DNA from: Flavisolibacter longurius
Lineage (GTDB): Bacteria > Bacteroidota > Bacteroidia > Chitinophagales > Chitinophagaceae
Length of the DNA: 64,000 nucleotides
Reading direction: 5' to 3'
Assembly (NCBI GenBank): GCA_014163555.1
Contig: JACJGO010000013.1
Span: 82,480-146,479 of the forward strand
Shown: in pieces, positions 27,904-36,879 of the stretch
Layout: the number at the start of each line of letters is the position of its first letter
Position numbering within the stretch: the first letter of the stretch is position 1
Position numbers and translations under genes: made by a program
The notes under the pieces: model-generated
The model's input: the letters and a program-made list of their open reading frames with translations, nothing else
Database searches by the model: none
Told to the model about the DNA's origin: nothing

Positions 27904-29400
27904 CTACAACTCCTTCCGTAACCTTGCCACCGGAATATTCAACTGTTCCCTGTACTTGGCTACCGTACGGCGGGCAATGTTGTATCCTTTTTCCTGCAAG
28001 AGTTCCGTGAGGCGCTCATCGCTCAGGGGTTTTTTCTTGTGCTCATTTTCTATCAGGTCACTCAGGATCTTTTTCACTTCACGGGTCGAAACTTCTTCAC
28101 CGGAATCTGTTGTGAGGGATTCGCTGAAGAAAAACTTGAGGCGATAGGTACCAAATTCTGTTTGTACAAATTTCGAATTGGCCACGCGGCTGACGGTGGA
28201 AATATCCAGCCCTGTTTTTTCGGCAATGTCTTTTAAAATCATCGGCCGCAGGGTCGTTTCATCACCGGTGAGGAAGAAGTCATACTGGTGGTTCATGATC
28301 GCCGTCATGGTGCTCATCAGCGTATGCTGGCGCTGCTTGATGGCATCAATAAACCATTTGGCTGCATCAATTTTTTGTTTGATAAAGAGCACTGCTTCTT
28401 TCTGACGACGATCTTTTTTCGCTCCGCGGTCATACTCTTTCAGCATATCACGGTAGCCTTCGGAGATGCGCAGTTCCGGTGCGTTTTTAGAATTCAGCGT
28501 CAGTTCGAGCTTGCTGGCATTGTTGTAAATAAAAAAGTCGGGGACAATATAACTTTCGGCCTTGTTGATCTCACCCACATTGCCGCCCGGTTTGGGATTC
28601 AGCTTGGTGATCTGGATCATTACCTCCTTCAGCTCATCGTCGGTAAGGTTCAGACCACGCTGAATTTTTTCGTAGTGTTTTTTGGTGAACTCGTCAAAGT
28701 ACCGGGTCAGGGCCTGGATGGCGGTTTCCACTTCTTTGCCATCTATCTTCTGACGGTTCAGTTGCAACAGCAAACATTCCTGCAGCGTACGGGCTCCCAC
28801 GCCAGGCGGATCAAAATTCTGAATCCGCTGGATCAGTTCTTCTACTTCCTGCTCGGTAGTATCTATGTTCTGGCGAAATGCAAGATCATCCACGATAGCC
28901 GATGTTTCCCTGCGCAAGTAACCGTCTTCGTCAATGCTTCCAATAATCTGCTCGGTTATTTTGTACTGACGTTCGTCGAGGTTCAGCATGCCCAGTTGCG
29001 CTTCCAGCACTTCGTAAAACGAAGTTTCCACGCGGTAGGGCATCGTGGTTTTTTCTTCCTGCTCGCCGTAATTGTCATCACGAAGTTTGTAGTCGGCTAT
29101 ATCATCATCGCCTTCCTGTACATAATCGGAGATATCAATGTTTTCATAAAGGTCATCCTGGTCCCGCTCTTCGGTATCATATTCTTCTTCAGCCGGTGTA
29201 TTGTCGGCAAATTCATCTTTTTCTTCATAGGCGTCGGCACCGTCTTCATCGGTCACTTCCAGGGCCGGGTTTTCTTCCAGCTCTTCTTTGATGCGTTCTT
29301 CGAGGTTGGCCGTGGGCACCTGCAACAGCTTCATTAACTGAATCTGCTGGGGCGACAGCTTTTGTAAAAGTTTCTGTTGTAAATTCTGGCTAAGGCTCAT
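27904..29400 (-). CDS. rpoN: RNA polymerase sigma-54 factor
   Basis: 498 residues, the full sigma-54 layout. Region I (QKLLQKLSPQQIQLMKLLQVP) binds core and activator, an acidic region II follows (Asp/Glu-rich, about residues 45-110), then the core-binding domain, a helix-turn-helix (EKTGLDISTVSRVANSKFV) and the RpoN box ARRTVAKYRE at residues 476-485. It directs transcription from -24/-12 promoters with AAA+ activators; no such activator gene lies in this window. Confidence 0.96.
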   Translation of the reverse strand: MSLSQNLQQKLLQKLSPQQIQLMKLLQVPTANLEERIKEELEENPALEVTDEDGADAYEEKDEFADNTPAEEEYDTEERDQDDLYENIDISDYVQEGDDDIADYKLRDDNYGEQEEKTTMPYRVETSFYEVLEAQLGMLNLDERQYKITEQIIGSIDEDGYLRRETSAIVDDLAFRQNIDTTEQEVEELIQRIQNFDPPGVGARTLQECLLLQLNRQKIDGKEVETAIQALTRYFDEFTKKHYEKIQRGLNLTDDELKEVMIQITKLNPKPGGNVGEINKAESYIVPDFFIYNNASKLELTLNSKNAPELRISEGYRDMLKEYDRGAKKDRRQKEAVLFIKQKIDAAKWFIDAIKQRQHTLMSTMTAIMNHQYDFFLTGDETTLRPMILKDIAEKTGLDISTVSRVANSKFVQTEFGTYRLKFFFSESLTTDSGEEVSTREVKKILSDLIENEHKKKPLSDERLTELLQEKGYNIARRTVAKYREQLNIPVARLRKEL

Positions 29401-29497
29401 GTTGGGTTCTCCTCTGCGGCACTACTCTTTCCGTTATCAAAAAAAGTGCGCCATGTTCACAAAAATCAAGCCGTAAATTTACAGCAAAACTGACTCC

Positions 29498-29776
29498 ATG
29501 GGCAGGATAGCGACTCTTTTCTTTTGGGCGATGCTGTTAAATGTCGGGAAAGCCGCAGCGCAACTGCATTTGCAGCAGGTAACGGATAGTATGCCCAAAT
29601 CGGTTTCTCTCCGGGTTTTGCCGCAAAATTTCTACAATAAAGGCCTATCTTTCTTTTGCCAAAAGGAATTGCAGTTGCAAAAGCTTACATCGCTTCCGGT
29701 TTTTATTCGCCTGGGATCGAAAGACTATGTCGACTACCTGGAGCGGAAACCCAATGCGGCCTGGCGGCCCAAATAG
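29498..29776 (+). CDS. Small exported protein of unknown function
   Basis: 92 residues with a signal peptide (MGRIATLFFWAMLLNVGKAAAQ). The mature part is short and mixed (one Cys, FFCQKELQLQK). Not recognised. It starts in the divergent spacer after rpoN, with TAAATTTA about 20 bases before its ATG as a possible imperfect -7 box, and precedes the GH9 gene by 80 bases. Confidence 0.6.
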   Translation: MGRIATLFFWAMLLNVGKAAAQLHLQQVTDSMPKSVSLRVLPQNFYNKGLSFFCQKELQLQKLTSLPVFIRLGSKDYVDYLERKPNAAWRPK

Positions 29777-29856
29777 AGAATGCGGGCAGGCAAAGTAGAA
29801 TGTGTATCTTTTAAGAACGGTGTCGTTTGCCTTTTAGAATTTTACTTTTACCCTGT

Positions 29857-31650
29857 ATGCAAAAACTTTTTTACGCTATTGTTTGCTTGCTTACTGCAAC
29901 TCTTTTGGCCTTTCGCTCTCATGATGCGCCGCAAGCGTGGATCCGCATCAACCAATTGGGTTATAAACCCACAGGCAGCAAGGTGGCGGTGTGGGGCGCC
30001 AAACAGGATGTTCCGCTGCAAAGCTTTCAATTGATTGATGAGCGAACCGGCAAAACCGTGTATGAAGGAAGAGCCGGCAAGGCCTTCGGTGCTTATGGCC
30101 CGTTTGTGCAAACCTACCGGCTGAACTTTTCTGCTTTTACAGGAAACGGAAAATTTAAACTCAGGGCGGGTGGTGCTGAGTCACCGGTATTTGCCATTCA
30201 CGATACGGTGTATGATGGCACTGCCGATTTTTGCCTGCGTTACATGCGGCAGCAACGTTGCGGGTTCAATCCATTCCTAAAAGACAGTTGTCACACCCAT
30301 GATGGCTACACGCTGTATGGCGAAAAGGCCAGTTTAAAGGACAGTACGTATGTGGATGGGATTGGCGGCTGGCACGATGCCAGCGATTACCTGCAATATG
30401 TGACCACCACGGCCAATGCCACCTATCACCTCCTGATGGCCTACCGCGATTTTCCGAAGGTGTTTGGTGATGAAAAAGCGGCCAATGGACTGGATGGAAA
30501 AAACGGCGTGGCTGATGTGCTGGACGAAGCCAGGTGGGGACTCGACTGGCTCCTGAAAATGCATCCCCGCGAGGACTGGATGTTCAACCAACTGGCCGAT
30601 GACCGCGACCATATTTCGATGCGCATTCCTAAACTGGATACACAGTATGGAAGAGGGTTTCAGCGCCCCCTGTATTTTGTTACCGGTGAGCCGCAGCAAC
30701 GGGGTAAGTTTATGAATAACACAACGGGTACGTCGTCAACCGCCGCAAAATTTTCAAGTGCATTTGCGTTAGCCAGCCAATCGTTTGCAAATGATGCCGC
30801 GTTTGCCAACAGGTTAAAGGAACGATCAACTTCTGCCTTTCGCTATGCACACAAAAAATTAGGAGTTACCCAAACCGCCTCCGTAAAGGCGCCTTATATC
30901 TATGCCGAAGACAATTGGGTGGATGATATGGAACTGGCCGCTGTGCATCACAACAAACTTCCGGATGCCTTCAATTATGCACAGCAGGAAAAACACACAC
31001 CCTGGCTGGGCGATGATACAGCCAAACACTACCAGTGGTATCCATTCATCAACGTTGGTCATTACGAACTGGCGAAGCAGTTAAAGGGTGCGCAACGAGA
31101 TACAATTATTGGTTACTACAAACAAGGCATTCAAGAGGTGTGGGACAAGGCAAAGAACAATGCCTTTTACCGCGGTGTGCCCTTCATTTGGTGCAGCAAC
31201 AATCTGACAACATCGTTTGCCATTCAATGCCTGTGGTACAAGCAGCTTAGTGGCGATAAAACGTTTGACGAACTGGAGCAGGCAAACTTCGACTGGCTCT
31301 TTGGTCTTAATCCCTGGGGTACCTCCATGGTGTATGGATTGCCTTCCTGGGGCGATACGCCGGTGGATCCGCATTCAGCTTTCACACACCTTAAAAAATA
31401 TCCTATTGATGGCGGATTGGTTGACGGCCCTGTGTATGGCAGTATCTACAAAAGCCTGATCGGCATTACCCTTTACGAGCCCGACGAATACGAGGCCTTT
31501 CAAAGCAATCTTGCCGTGTACCATGATGATTATGGCGATTACAGCACCAACGAACCTACCATGGATGGAACGGCATCCCTGATTTACCTGCTGGCAGCAA
31601 AGCAAGCAGAGACCTCTCAAAAAATTAATACACGGTCGAAAAAGAAATAA
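29857..31650 (+). CDS. Glycoside hydrolase family 9 endoglucanase
   Basis: 597 residues from the ATG at 29857, where a signal peptide begins (MQKLFYAIVCLLTATLLAF); an upstream TTG is not used. An N-terminal Ig-like cellulase domain (WIRINQLGYKP) precedes the GH9 alpha/alpha barrel. Catalytic residues are in place: Asp174 and Asp177 (GGWHDASDY) as base and Glu566 (STNEPT) as acid. It would hydrolyse beta-1,4-glucan or related glucans in the periplasm or outside. No SusC/SusD pair is near, so this is not part of a visible polysaccharide utilisation locus. Confidence 0.93.
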   Translation: MQKLFYAIVCLLTATLLAFRSHDAPQAWIRINQLGYKPTGSKVAVWGAKQDVPLQSFQLIDERTGKTVYEGRAGKAFGAYGPFVQTYRLNFSAFTGNGKFKLRAGGAESPVFAIHDTVYDGTADFCLRYMRQQRCGFNPFLKDSCHTHDGYTLYGEKASLKDSTYVDGIGGWHDASDYLQYVTTTANATYHLLMAYRDFPKVFGDEKAANGLDGKNGVADVLDEARWGLDWLLKMHPREDWMFNQLADDRDHISMRIPKLDTQYGRGFQRPLYFVTGEPQQRGKFMNNTTGTSSTAAKFSSAFALASQSFANDAAFANRLKERSTSAFRYAHKKLGVTQTASVKAPYIYAEDNWVDDMELAAVHHNKLPDAFNYAQQEKHTPWLGDDTAKHYQWYPFINVGHYELAKQLKGAQRDTIIGYYKQGIQEVWDKAKNNAFYRGVPFIWCSNNLTTSFAIQCLWYKQLSGDKTFDELEQANFDWLFGLNPWGTSMVYGLPSWGDTPVDPHSAFTHLKKYPIDGGLVDGPVYGSIYKSLIGITLYEPDEYEAFQSNLAVYHDDYGDYSTNEPTMDGTASLIYLLAAKQAETSQKINTRSKKK

Positions 31651-31680
31651 GTATTTTTCGAAGAGACGAAATCAAAAAGA

Positions 31681-32184
31681 ATGAAGACACTGATCTTAGT
31701 AAGGCACGCCAAAAGCAGTTGGGATGAAGCCGGCACGAGCGACAGCGAACGCCCCCTGAATGACCGCGGAAAAAAAGATGCACCCGAAATGGCAAAACGC
31801 CTGCACAAACGGGGATTAAAGATTGATGCCCTGGTTTCTTCGCATGCCGAAAGAGCCTTTCGAACGGCCCGGTTTTTTGCCAAAGAGTATGACATGAAGA
31901 AAGACGATATCGAGGTTGAGAAAGCCCTGTACGGTGCGCTTTCTTCGCATTTTGAAGAAGTGGTTGCCAGGTTGAAAGAGAAATACACCACGGTGGCCCT
32001 GTTCTCACACAACCCCGGTATTACCGACTATGCCAACTCGCTTACCAATGTGCGTACCGATAACATTCCTACCTGCGGCGTTTTTGCCGTGCAGGCCGAC
32101 GTGGAAAGCTGGAAGGAATTTGCCAAGGCTGAAAAAAGCTTCCTTTTTTACGACTACCCAAAAAATCCGTTGGCTGCCCTGTAA
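31681..32184 (+). CDS. SixA-like histidine phosphatase family protein
   Basis: 167 residues. It begins with the RHG motif (LILVRHAKSSWDE) and has SHAERAFRTA and SHNPGI, the second active-site region of SixA-type phosphohistidine phosphatases. It would remove phosphate from phosphohistidine proteins or small molecules; the target cannot be told. It is 30 bases from the GH9 gene. Confidence 0.88.
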   Translation: MKTLILVRHAKSSWDEAGTSDSERPLNDRGKKDAPEMAKRLHKRGLKIDALVSSHAERAFRTARFFAKEYDMKKDDIEVEKALYGALSSHFEEVVARLKEKYTTVALFSHNPGITDYANSLTNVRTDNIPTCGVFAVQADVESWKEFAKAEKSFLFYDYPKNPLAAL

Positions 32185-32197
32185 CGAAGGCGCAAAC

Positions 32198-32216
32198 AAG
32201 AGGGAATTCCTCTTTT
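32198..32216. terminator. Short hairpin between convergent genes
   Basis: aagagg / cctctt (6 bp, 5-base loop) followed by tt lies between the phosphatase stop and the transporter stop. Weak as a terminator. Confidence 0.35.
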
Positions 32217-33114
32217 ACGTTTTGTTGATCACATTGCCCTTTCGGTTGACAAGAAATACACCGGCGAAAATGAGTACGGCCGCCACCAGTTTTTGCCAGG
32301 TAACGGTTTCGCCAAGGGCAAAAATGGCAATGCCTACGGCGAAAACAGGTTGCGTATAAATGTAACTTCCTGTAATGGATGCACCGAGTTTGTCAATGCC
32401 ATACACGTTGAAATAATAAGCGAGAAAAGTACCGGCTGTGCCCACATACAACAGGGCTACTACCTGTTTCCACTTTAAGGTGCTCCACGGAATGGCAGTG
32501 GTTTCTTTCCAGCAAAATGGAAGCAGCAGAAAAAAGCCAATGGTAAAGATCCAGCGGATCACATGCAGCGCCGAATAGCGTTCCATCAGGGGTTTTACCA
32601 GAATAAAATAAAGTGAATAGGAGATCGCATTGATGATGATCAGCACATCACCCAGCAAATAATTGCTGGCATGCTGACCGGCTTCCCGCTGCAGGATAAG
32701 AAATACGGCACCACCTATTCCCAGCGATAAACCTGCTGCTTTGTACAGGGTAAAACGTTCTTTCAACACCCAAAGGGCAAAGAGCATAACAACAATGGGT
32801 GTAACCAGTGTAAGCAGCGCTGCATGCACGGTAGAAGTCAGCGTCAGTCCTTTAATGAACAGCATTTGGTTGATGGCAATGCCGGTGATGGCGCAGAGAA
32901 GAAAACGTCCCCAGTCCCGTCGCTCGATGCCTGCGGCGGTCTTGCCAAAAGCCCAAACACCCCAAAAAAGAAAAAGGCTGATGGCCACTCTTGTCAGGTT
33001 GATGGCAAAAGGCCCGATGGGTTTTGGAGAAATCAGTTTGACCAGGCTGTAGTTGCCGGCAAAAAACAAATTGGTAAAGAGTACGGCAATGTGTGCCCGT
33101 GTGGTTTCTTTCAT
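32215..33114 (-). CDS. EamA family drug/metabolite transporter
   Basis: 299 residues with ten transmembrane segments in two EamA repeats. It starts MKETTRAHIAVLFTNLFFAGNYSLVKLISPKPIGPF and the second half carries the conserved GTAGTFLAYYFNVYGIDKLGAS. It exports or imports an unknown small metabolite. Confidence 0.9.
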   Translation of the reverse strand: MKETTRAHIAVLFTNLFFAGNYSLVKLISPKPIGPFAINLTRVAISLFLFWGVWAFGKTAAGIERRDWGRFLLCAITGIAINQMLFIKGLTLTSTVHAALLTLVTPIVVMLFALWVLKERFTLYKAAGLSLGIGGAVFLILQREAGQHASNYLLGDVLIIINAISYSLYFILVKPLMERYSALHVIRWIFTIGFFLLLPFCWKETTAIPWSTLKWKQVVALLYVGTAGTFLAYYFNVYGIDKLGASITGSYIYTQPVFAVGIAIFALGETVTWQKLVAAVLIFAGVFLVNRKGNVINKT

Positions 33115-33229
33115 GCGTCTGCGCTCCTGCTGTTGTTCTTCAAAAATTCAGTAATCTTTGTTTTCATCCTCTCTGTTAGCCAAAAAGAAAGTATATACAC
33201 ACTTGCAGCTTGTCTTTTGCCTGGTGAGA

Positions 33230-33835
33230 TCAGATCACCTCGCCAGCGCCTTCGCGAATAAGCTCGGCTTCGCCGCTCACAAAGGAAATAATGGTGGAAG
33301 GAATGATGCCACCGGGTCCGCCATCAATGACCATGTCAACTAGCTTTTCAAACTTGTCGTGAATGCTATCCGGATCGGTGTATTCTTCTACATACTCACC
33401 CGGCAGCGAAGCACTGAGAATGGGATTGCCTAGCTCCTTCACGATAGCCCGGGCAATATTGTTGTCAGGTACGCGGATACCAACCGTATCTTTTTTCGTT
33501 TTCAGAATCTTTGGCACCTGCCGGCTTGCTTCTAAAATAAATGTGTAAGGTCCTGGTAAGTATTGCTTCAACGTCCGGTAAACGGATGTTTCCAGTTGCC
33601 GGGCATATTGACTGAGATCGCTGAGGTCGTAACACACAAACGAAAGATTTGCTTTTTGCGGATCAACACCTTTGATGCGGCAGATACGCTCCACCGCTTT
33701 TTGCTGTGTGATATCGCAACCCAAGCCGTAGATCGTGTCAGTGGGATAGATGATCACACCGCCATTGCGAAGCACACCCACAATTTGTTTGATCAGTCTG
33801 TCCTGCGGGTTATCGGGATGAACGTGTATTAACAT
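33230..33835 (-). CDS. Sua5/YciO/YrdC family protein (YciO type)
   Basis: 201 residues. The nucleotide-binding YrdC fold is clear: YPTDTIYGLGCD near residue 30, KGVDPQKANLSFVC and LPGPYTFIL. The family includes the threonylcarbamoyl-AMP synthase needed for t6A in tRNA; the sequence (KANLSFVC, not KRP) is closer to YciO than to TsaC, so its exact reaction is uncertain. Confidence 0.88.
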   Translation of the reverse strand: MLIHVHPDNPQDRLIKQIVGVLRNGGVIIYPTDTIYGLGCDITQQKAVERICRIKGVDPQKANLSFVCYDLSDLSQYARQLETSVYRTLKQYLPGPYTFILEASRQVPKILKTKKDTVGIRVPDNNIARAIVKELGNPILSASLPGEYVEEYTDPDSIHDKFEKLVDMVIDGGPGGIIPSTIISFVSGEAELIREGAGEVI

Positions 33836-33840
33836 AGTTC

Positions 33841-33916
33841 ACAAGTTTACAAGTTCACAAGTTCACGTGTTCTTTTCCTCAACTAGTAAACGAGTGAACA
33901 CGAGAACTTGTAAACT
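33841..33916. repeat. ttcacaag-word inverted repeat
   Basis: agtttacaagttc (33844-33856) is perfectly complementary to gaacttgtaaact (33904-33916). Between them further copies of aagttcac and its complement continue. It lies in the promoter side of the YciO gene. Confidence 0.8.
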
Positions 33917-33934
33917 ACCATTTGTTTGTTTTTT

Positions 33935-34021
33935 ACCGCAGAGAACGGGAGGAAGCGGATGTATTCGCAGAGTGTAATAATTTTCTCTGCGCAACCCTCT
34001 GCCTCTCTTGTTCTCTGCGGT
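33935..34021. repeat. Second inverted repeat, gcagagaac word
   Basis: accgcagagaac (33935-33946) is perfectly complementary to gttctctgcggt (34010-34021). The inside has more copies of the cagag / ctctgc word. It abuts the preceding repeat and ends six bases from the rsgA stop, so two different repeats share one 192-base spacer. Confidence 0.8.
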
Positions 34022-34027
34022 TTCCTA

Positions 34028-34954
34028 TTACCATTTGTCTGTTTTCAACGACTCCAGGATATTGACATAGCTCACATAGCGGTCTTCATCGATTTCGCCA
34101 TCAATCACTGCTTGTTTGATGGCACAATCCGGTTCGTTGATGTGCTGGCAATTGTTAAACTGGCAGTCGTTCAGCCGCTGCCGCATCTCGGGAAAATAGC
34201 CTGAAAGCTCTTCCCTTTCCACATCCACCAGTCCAAACTCCCGCATACCCGGTGTGTCAATTATTTTGCCACCAAAGGGCAGGTCATACATTTCGGCAAA
34301 GGTGGTGGTATGCTGCCCTTTGCCACTCCAGCCACTTACATCCTGGGTGCGTATTTTGGCCCCCGGCATAATGGCATTGATAAAAGTCGATTTGCCCACA
34401 CCGCTATGCCCGCTGATGAGCGTGGCTTTATCCTTCAACTCTGCTCTTGCGGCTTCAATGCCTTCTTCTTTTTTAATACTAATGGGAAAAACTTTATAAC
34501 CAACGGCCTCGTATACCTGTTTTAGCCGTTCGTATTGCGCCCAATCTTTTTCCTTGTACAGATCTGTTTTGTTGAAAACAACTATAGCCGGTACGTGGTA
34601 CATTTCGCAAGCCACCAGAAAACGGTCGATAAAACCTTGTGACGTGCGGGGCTCTTTGATCGTGGCCAGCAGGAGCGACTGATCAAGGTTTGCGGCAACT
34701 ATATGATGCTGGTGTTTGGCCCGTGGCGATTGCCGGGCTACATAGTTTTTTCGGTCACTGATTTTTGTGATGGTAACGGTGCCTTCGGTTTCGTTTTCTT
34801 TTTCAAAAGCAACGCTGTCACCAACAGCAATCGGGTTGGTGGACGTGATCCCATCCAATTTAAAAACGCCTTTGATGCGGGCATTCCAAAAACGGCCGCT
34901 TTCGTCTTTAACGCTGTACCAACTGCCAGTTGATTTGTAAACAATGCCTGTCAT
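34028..34954 (-). CDS. rsgA: Ribosome small subunit-dependent GTPase A
   Basis: 309 residues from the ATG at 34954; an upstream ATG lies in repeat sequence and is not used. OB-fold domain, then a circularly permuted GTPase with NKTDL (G4) before GHSGVGKST (G1) and DTPGMREFG (G3), and a C-terminal zinc site CQFNNCQHINEPDC. It helps mature the 30S ribosomal subunit. Confidence 0.96.
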   Translation of the reverse strand: MTGIVYKSTGSWYSVKDESGRFWNARIKGVFKLDGITSTNPIAVGDSVAFEKENETEGTVTITKISDRKNYVARQSPRAKHQHHIVAANLDQSLLLATIKEPRTSQGFIDRFLVACEMYHVPAIVVFNKTDLYKEKDWAQYERLKQVYEAVGYKVFPISIKKEEGIEAARAELKDKATLISGHSGVGKSTFINAIMPGAKIRTQDVSGWSGKGQHTTTFAEMYDLPFGGKIIDTPGMREFGLVDVEREELSGYFPEMRQRLNDCQFNNCQHINEPDCAIKQAVIDGEIDEDRYVSYVNILESLKTDKW

Positions 34955-34956
34955 TT

Positions 34957-35036
34957 TCAATATGCAATTTGCAATATGCAATCAGCAATGTTTTGGCTAT
35001 TTTGCCAATTGCCTGTTGCGCATTGTCAGTATTCAA
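34957..35036. repeat. caatatgcaat-word repeat between rsgA and the BatA-like gene
   Basis: Variants of caatatgcaatttgcaat on the left and an imperfect mirrored set (ttgccaattgcctgttgcgcattg) on the right fill the 82-base spacer between the two minus-strand genes. Confidence 0.6.
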
Positions 35037-36032
35037 TTACGGGAAGCTCCGCAAAAAGGTATAGCGCAAAATTACTTCCAAAAACAGGAAGAAGAGTGCG
35101 GCGGCCAGCAGGTACATAAATTGTTCTTCTACCCGCGTTTTTGAAATGCGTTCGAAACTTGATTTCTCCAGCCGGTCGATCTGTGCGTACACAATGCCCA
35201 GGGCCTCTTTGTCCCTTGCCCTGAAATAAGCGCCGCCAGTTTCCCGCCCGATGCGTTGCAACAGGGCATCATCGAGGTTGCTGGTCGGGGTAAAATTCTG
35301 GGTAAAGCGTTGGGCAAACGGATCGCCGGCCATTCCCACCGTGTATACTTTTACGCCTTTTACCTTGGCTATCTGCAGCGCTGTCAGCGGATCAATGATG
35401 CGGGTGTCCGGCGCTTCTTCTTTTCCATCGGTAAGCAGAATGACCACGCGGCTTTTGGCACTGCCCACAGAGGATAGTCTTTCCACCGATTTGGCCAGTC
35501 CTTCTCCAATGAGCGTACCGTCCTGCAGCATGCCGCTTTTGAGGCTTTTGATTTGTTGCAAAATCACTTCATGATTGGTGGTGAGTGGCGACAGCGTAAA
35601 ACTTTCGCCCGAAAAAGCAACGAGGGCAAAACGATCTACCGGCCGGCTCTTCACAAAATCAGCCGCAACGGATTTGGCGGCTTCCATGCGGTTGGGTGCA
35701 AAGTCCTGCGAAAGCATGCTGCCGCTGATGTCGATGCAAAGCACAATGTCGATGCCTTCGCCTTTGTTGCGGCTTTGCACATTGCGGATCTGCGGACGGG
35801 CCAAGGCCAGGAGCAGACAGGCCAGCGCCAGCAATCGCAGCCAGAAAGGCACATGTACAAGGTAGTTTTTTGCCGTACGGTACTGCGTGCCGCCTGTGGT
35901 GGAAAGCATGAATGCCGATTTTACTTTGTCAAGCGTGGTGTAACGCAGCCAGGCAATAATGGGCAGCAGGATCAGGAAGGGCAAGACCCAGATATTGGCA
36001 AACGTGATATTTTGAAAATACTCATACAACAT
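35037..36032 (-). CDS. BatA-like VWA domain membrane protein
   Basis: 331 residues from the ATG at 36032. Two transmembrane segments at the start, a von Willebrand factor A domain with intact MIDAS (DISGS, then T and D further on in LLTDGKEE), and a C-terminal transmembrane helix. This is the BatA arrangement of Bacteroides aerotolerance clusters. It overlaps the upstream gene by 11 bases. Usually batB, batC (TPR) and batD follow; here rsgA follows, so the cluster is short. Confidence 0.9.
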   Translation of the reverse strand: MLYEYFQNITFANIWVLPFLILLPIIAWLRYTTLDKVKSAFMLSTTGGTQYRTAKNYLVHVPFWLRLLALACLLLALARPQIRNVQSRNKGEGIDIVLCIDISGSMLSQDFAPNRMEAAKSVAADFVKSRPVDRFALVAFSGESFTLSPLTTNHEVILQQIKSLKSGMLQDGTLIGEGLAKSVERLSSVGSAKSRVVILLTDGKEEAPDTRIIDPLTALQIAKVKGVKVYTVGMAGDPFAQRFTQNFTPTSNLDDALLQRIGRETGGAYFRARDKEALGIVYAQIDRLEKSSFERISKTRVEEQFMYLLAAALFFLFLEVILRYTFLRSFP

Positions 36033-36879
36033 GGGCCTGTTCGATGGTTGTAATGCTTTTTTTGATGATGGAAAGGGATTGGTTATTGGCGCCGTTATCG
36101 GGACGGTACGCCGCAAATTTAGCAAGGTCGCTCAGCCGCAGGGTTTGCACCAGTGCCGTGTAATCGGATGCGGGCAGCTTCTGGCTTTGCAGTTGAATGC
36201 TCAGGTCATCGGTGGTTTTGGAGAATGACTGAATGCCTTTGGCTCCTTTCAGATAAGTTCTGAAAATATTGACCAGTTCCGTATAATATACCTTGGCATC
36301 GGAAGGATTTTCTTTCTCGAGCCGGGCCAGTTCTTCCATCGCTTTTCGGTAGGCTTTTTTATCCAGCTCCACTTCTTTTTTATCGCCTTTGCCTTTGGGA
36401 AAGAAAAGAAGGAAGAGGGCAATGAGCACAGCCAGGCCCACTAAATACCACCACCAGGTAGAGCGTCCGGGTTTTTCTACCGGTGCAATGCCTTTGATGT
36501 CGTGATAAGGCTGCGCCGGATTCCAGGGCGAGGTAAACGCTACTTCCAAGGCAACGGTTTTGGTGGGATTTCCGTTGGCGATAACGGTAGGGATATTCCA
36601 ACGGCCGCTGTCCCAGCTTGTCACAATCAGCGTTTGGGAAAGCTGCAATGTTTCGCCAACAAGGGTTGTATCTACCTTTGATGCTTCCAGCACTTCTAGG
36701 TGCGGTAAGGTATCAATCGGAAAGGAGGTCAGCGCAGCTCCCTTGTCAACAAACGCTTTTACGGTTACGCCTACCTGTTCGCCCAGCAAAATGCGTTGCT
36801 TGTCATAGGAAAGGTTTACCACCTGGGCCGTTAGACAATTGGCAACGAGCAATAAGCAATAGACAAAAAATACTCTCAT
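36022..36879 (-). CDS. Bat-cluster exported membrane protein (DUF4381/BatD-like)
   Basis: 285 residues. A signal peptide (MRVFFVYCLLLVANCLTAQ), a periplasmic beta-rich domain (about 20-145), one transmembrane helix (WWWYLVGLAVLIALFLLFF) and a cytoplasmic helical part with YYTELVNIFRTYL. It lies between DUF58 and the VWA gene with overlaps on both sides (4 and 11 bases). Proteins at this position in MoxR clusters have no known activity. Confidence 0.8.
   Translation of the reverse strand: MRVFFVYCLLLVANCLTAQVVNLSYDKQRILLGEQVGVTVKAFVDKGAALTSFPIDTLPHLEVLEASKVDTTLVGETLQLSQTLIVTSWDSGRWNIPTVIANGNPTKTVALEVAFTSPWNPAQPYHDIKGIAPVEKPGRSTWWWYLVGLAVLIALFLLFFPKGKGDKKEVELDKKAYRKAMEELARLEKENPSDAKVYYTELVNIFRTYLKGAKGIQSFSKTTDDLSIQLQSQKLPASDYTALVQTLRLSDLAKFAAYRPDNGANNQSLSIIKKSITTIEQAHVV

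Noticed and set aside
28288..29337. 349-codon + strand frame opposite rpoN
   Set aside because: Phe/Val-rich shadow of the sigma-54 gene, no recognisable domain.
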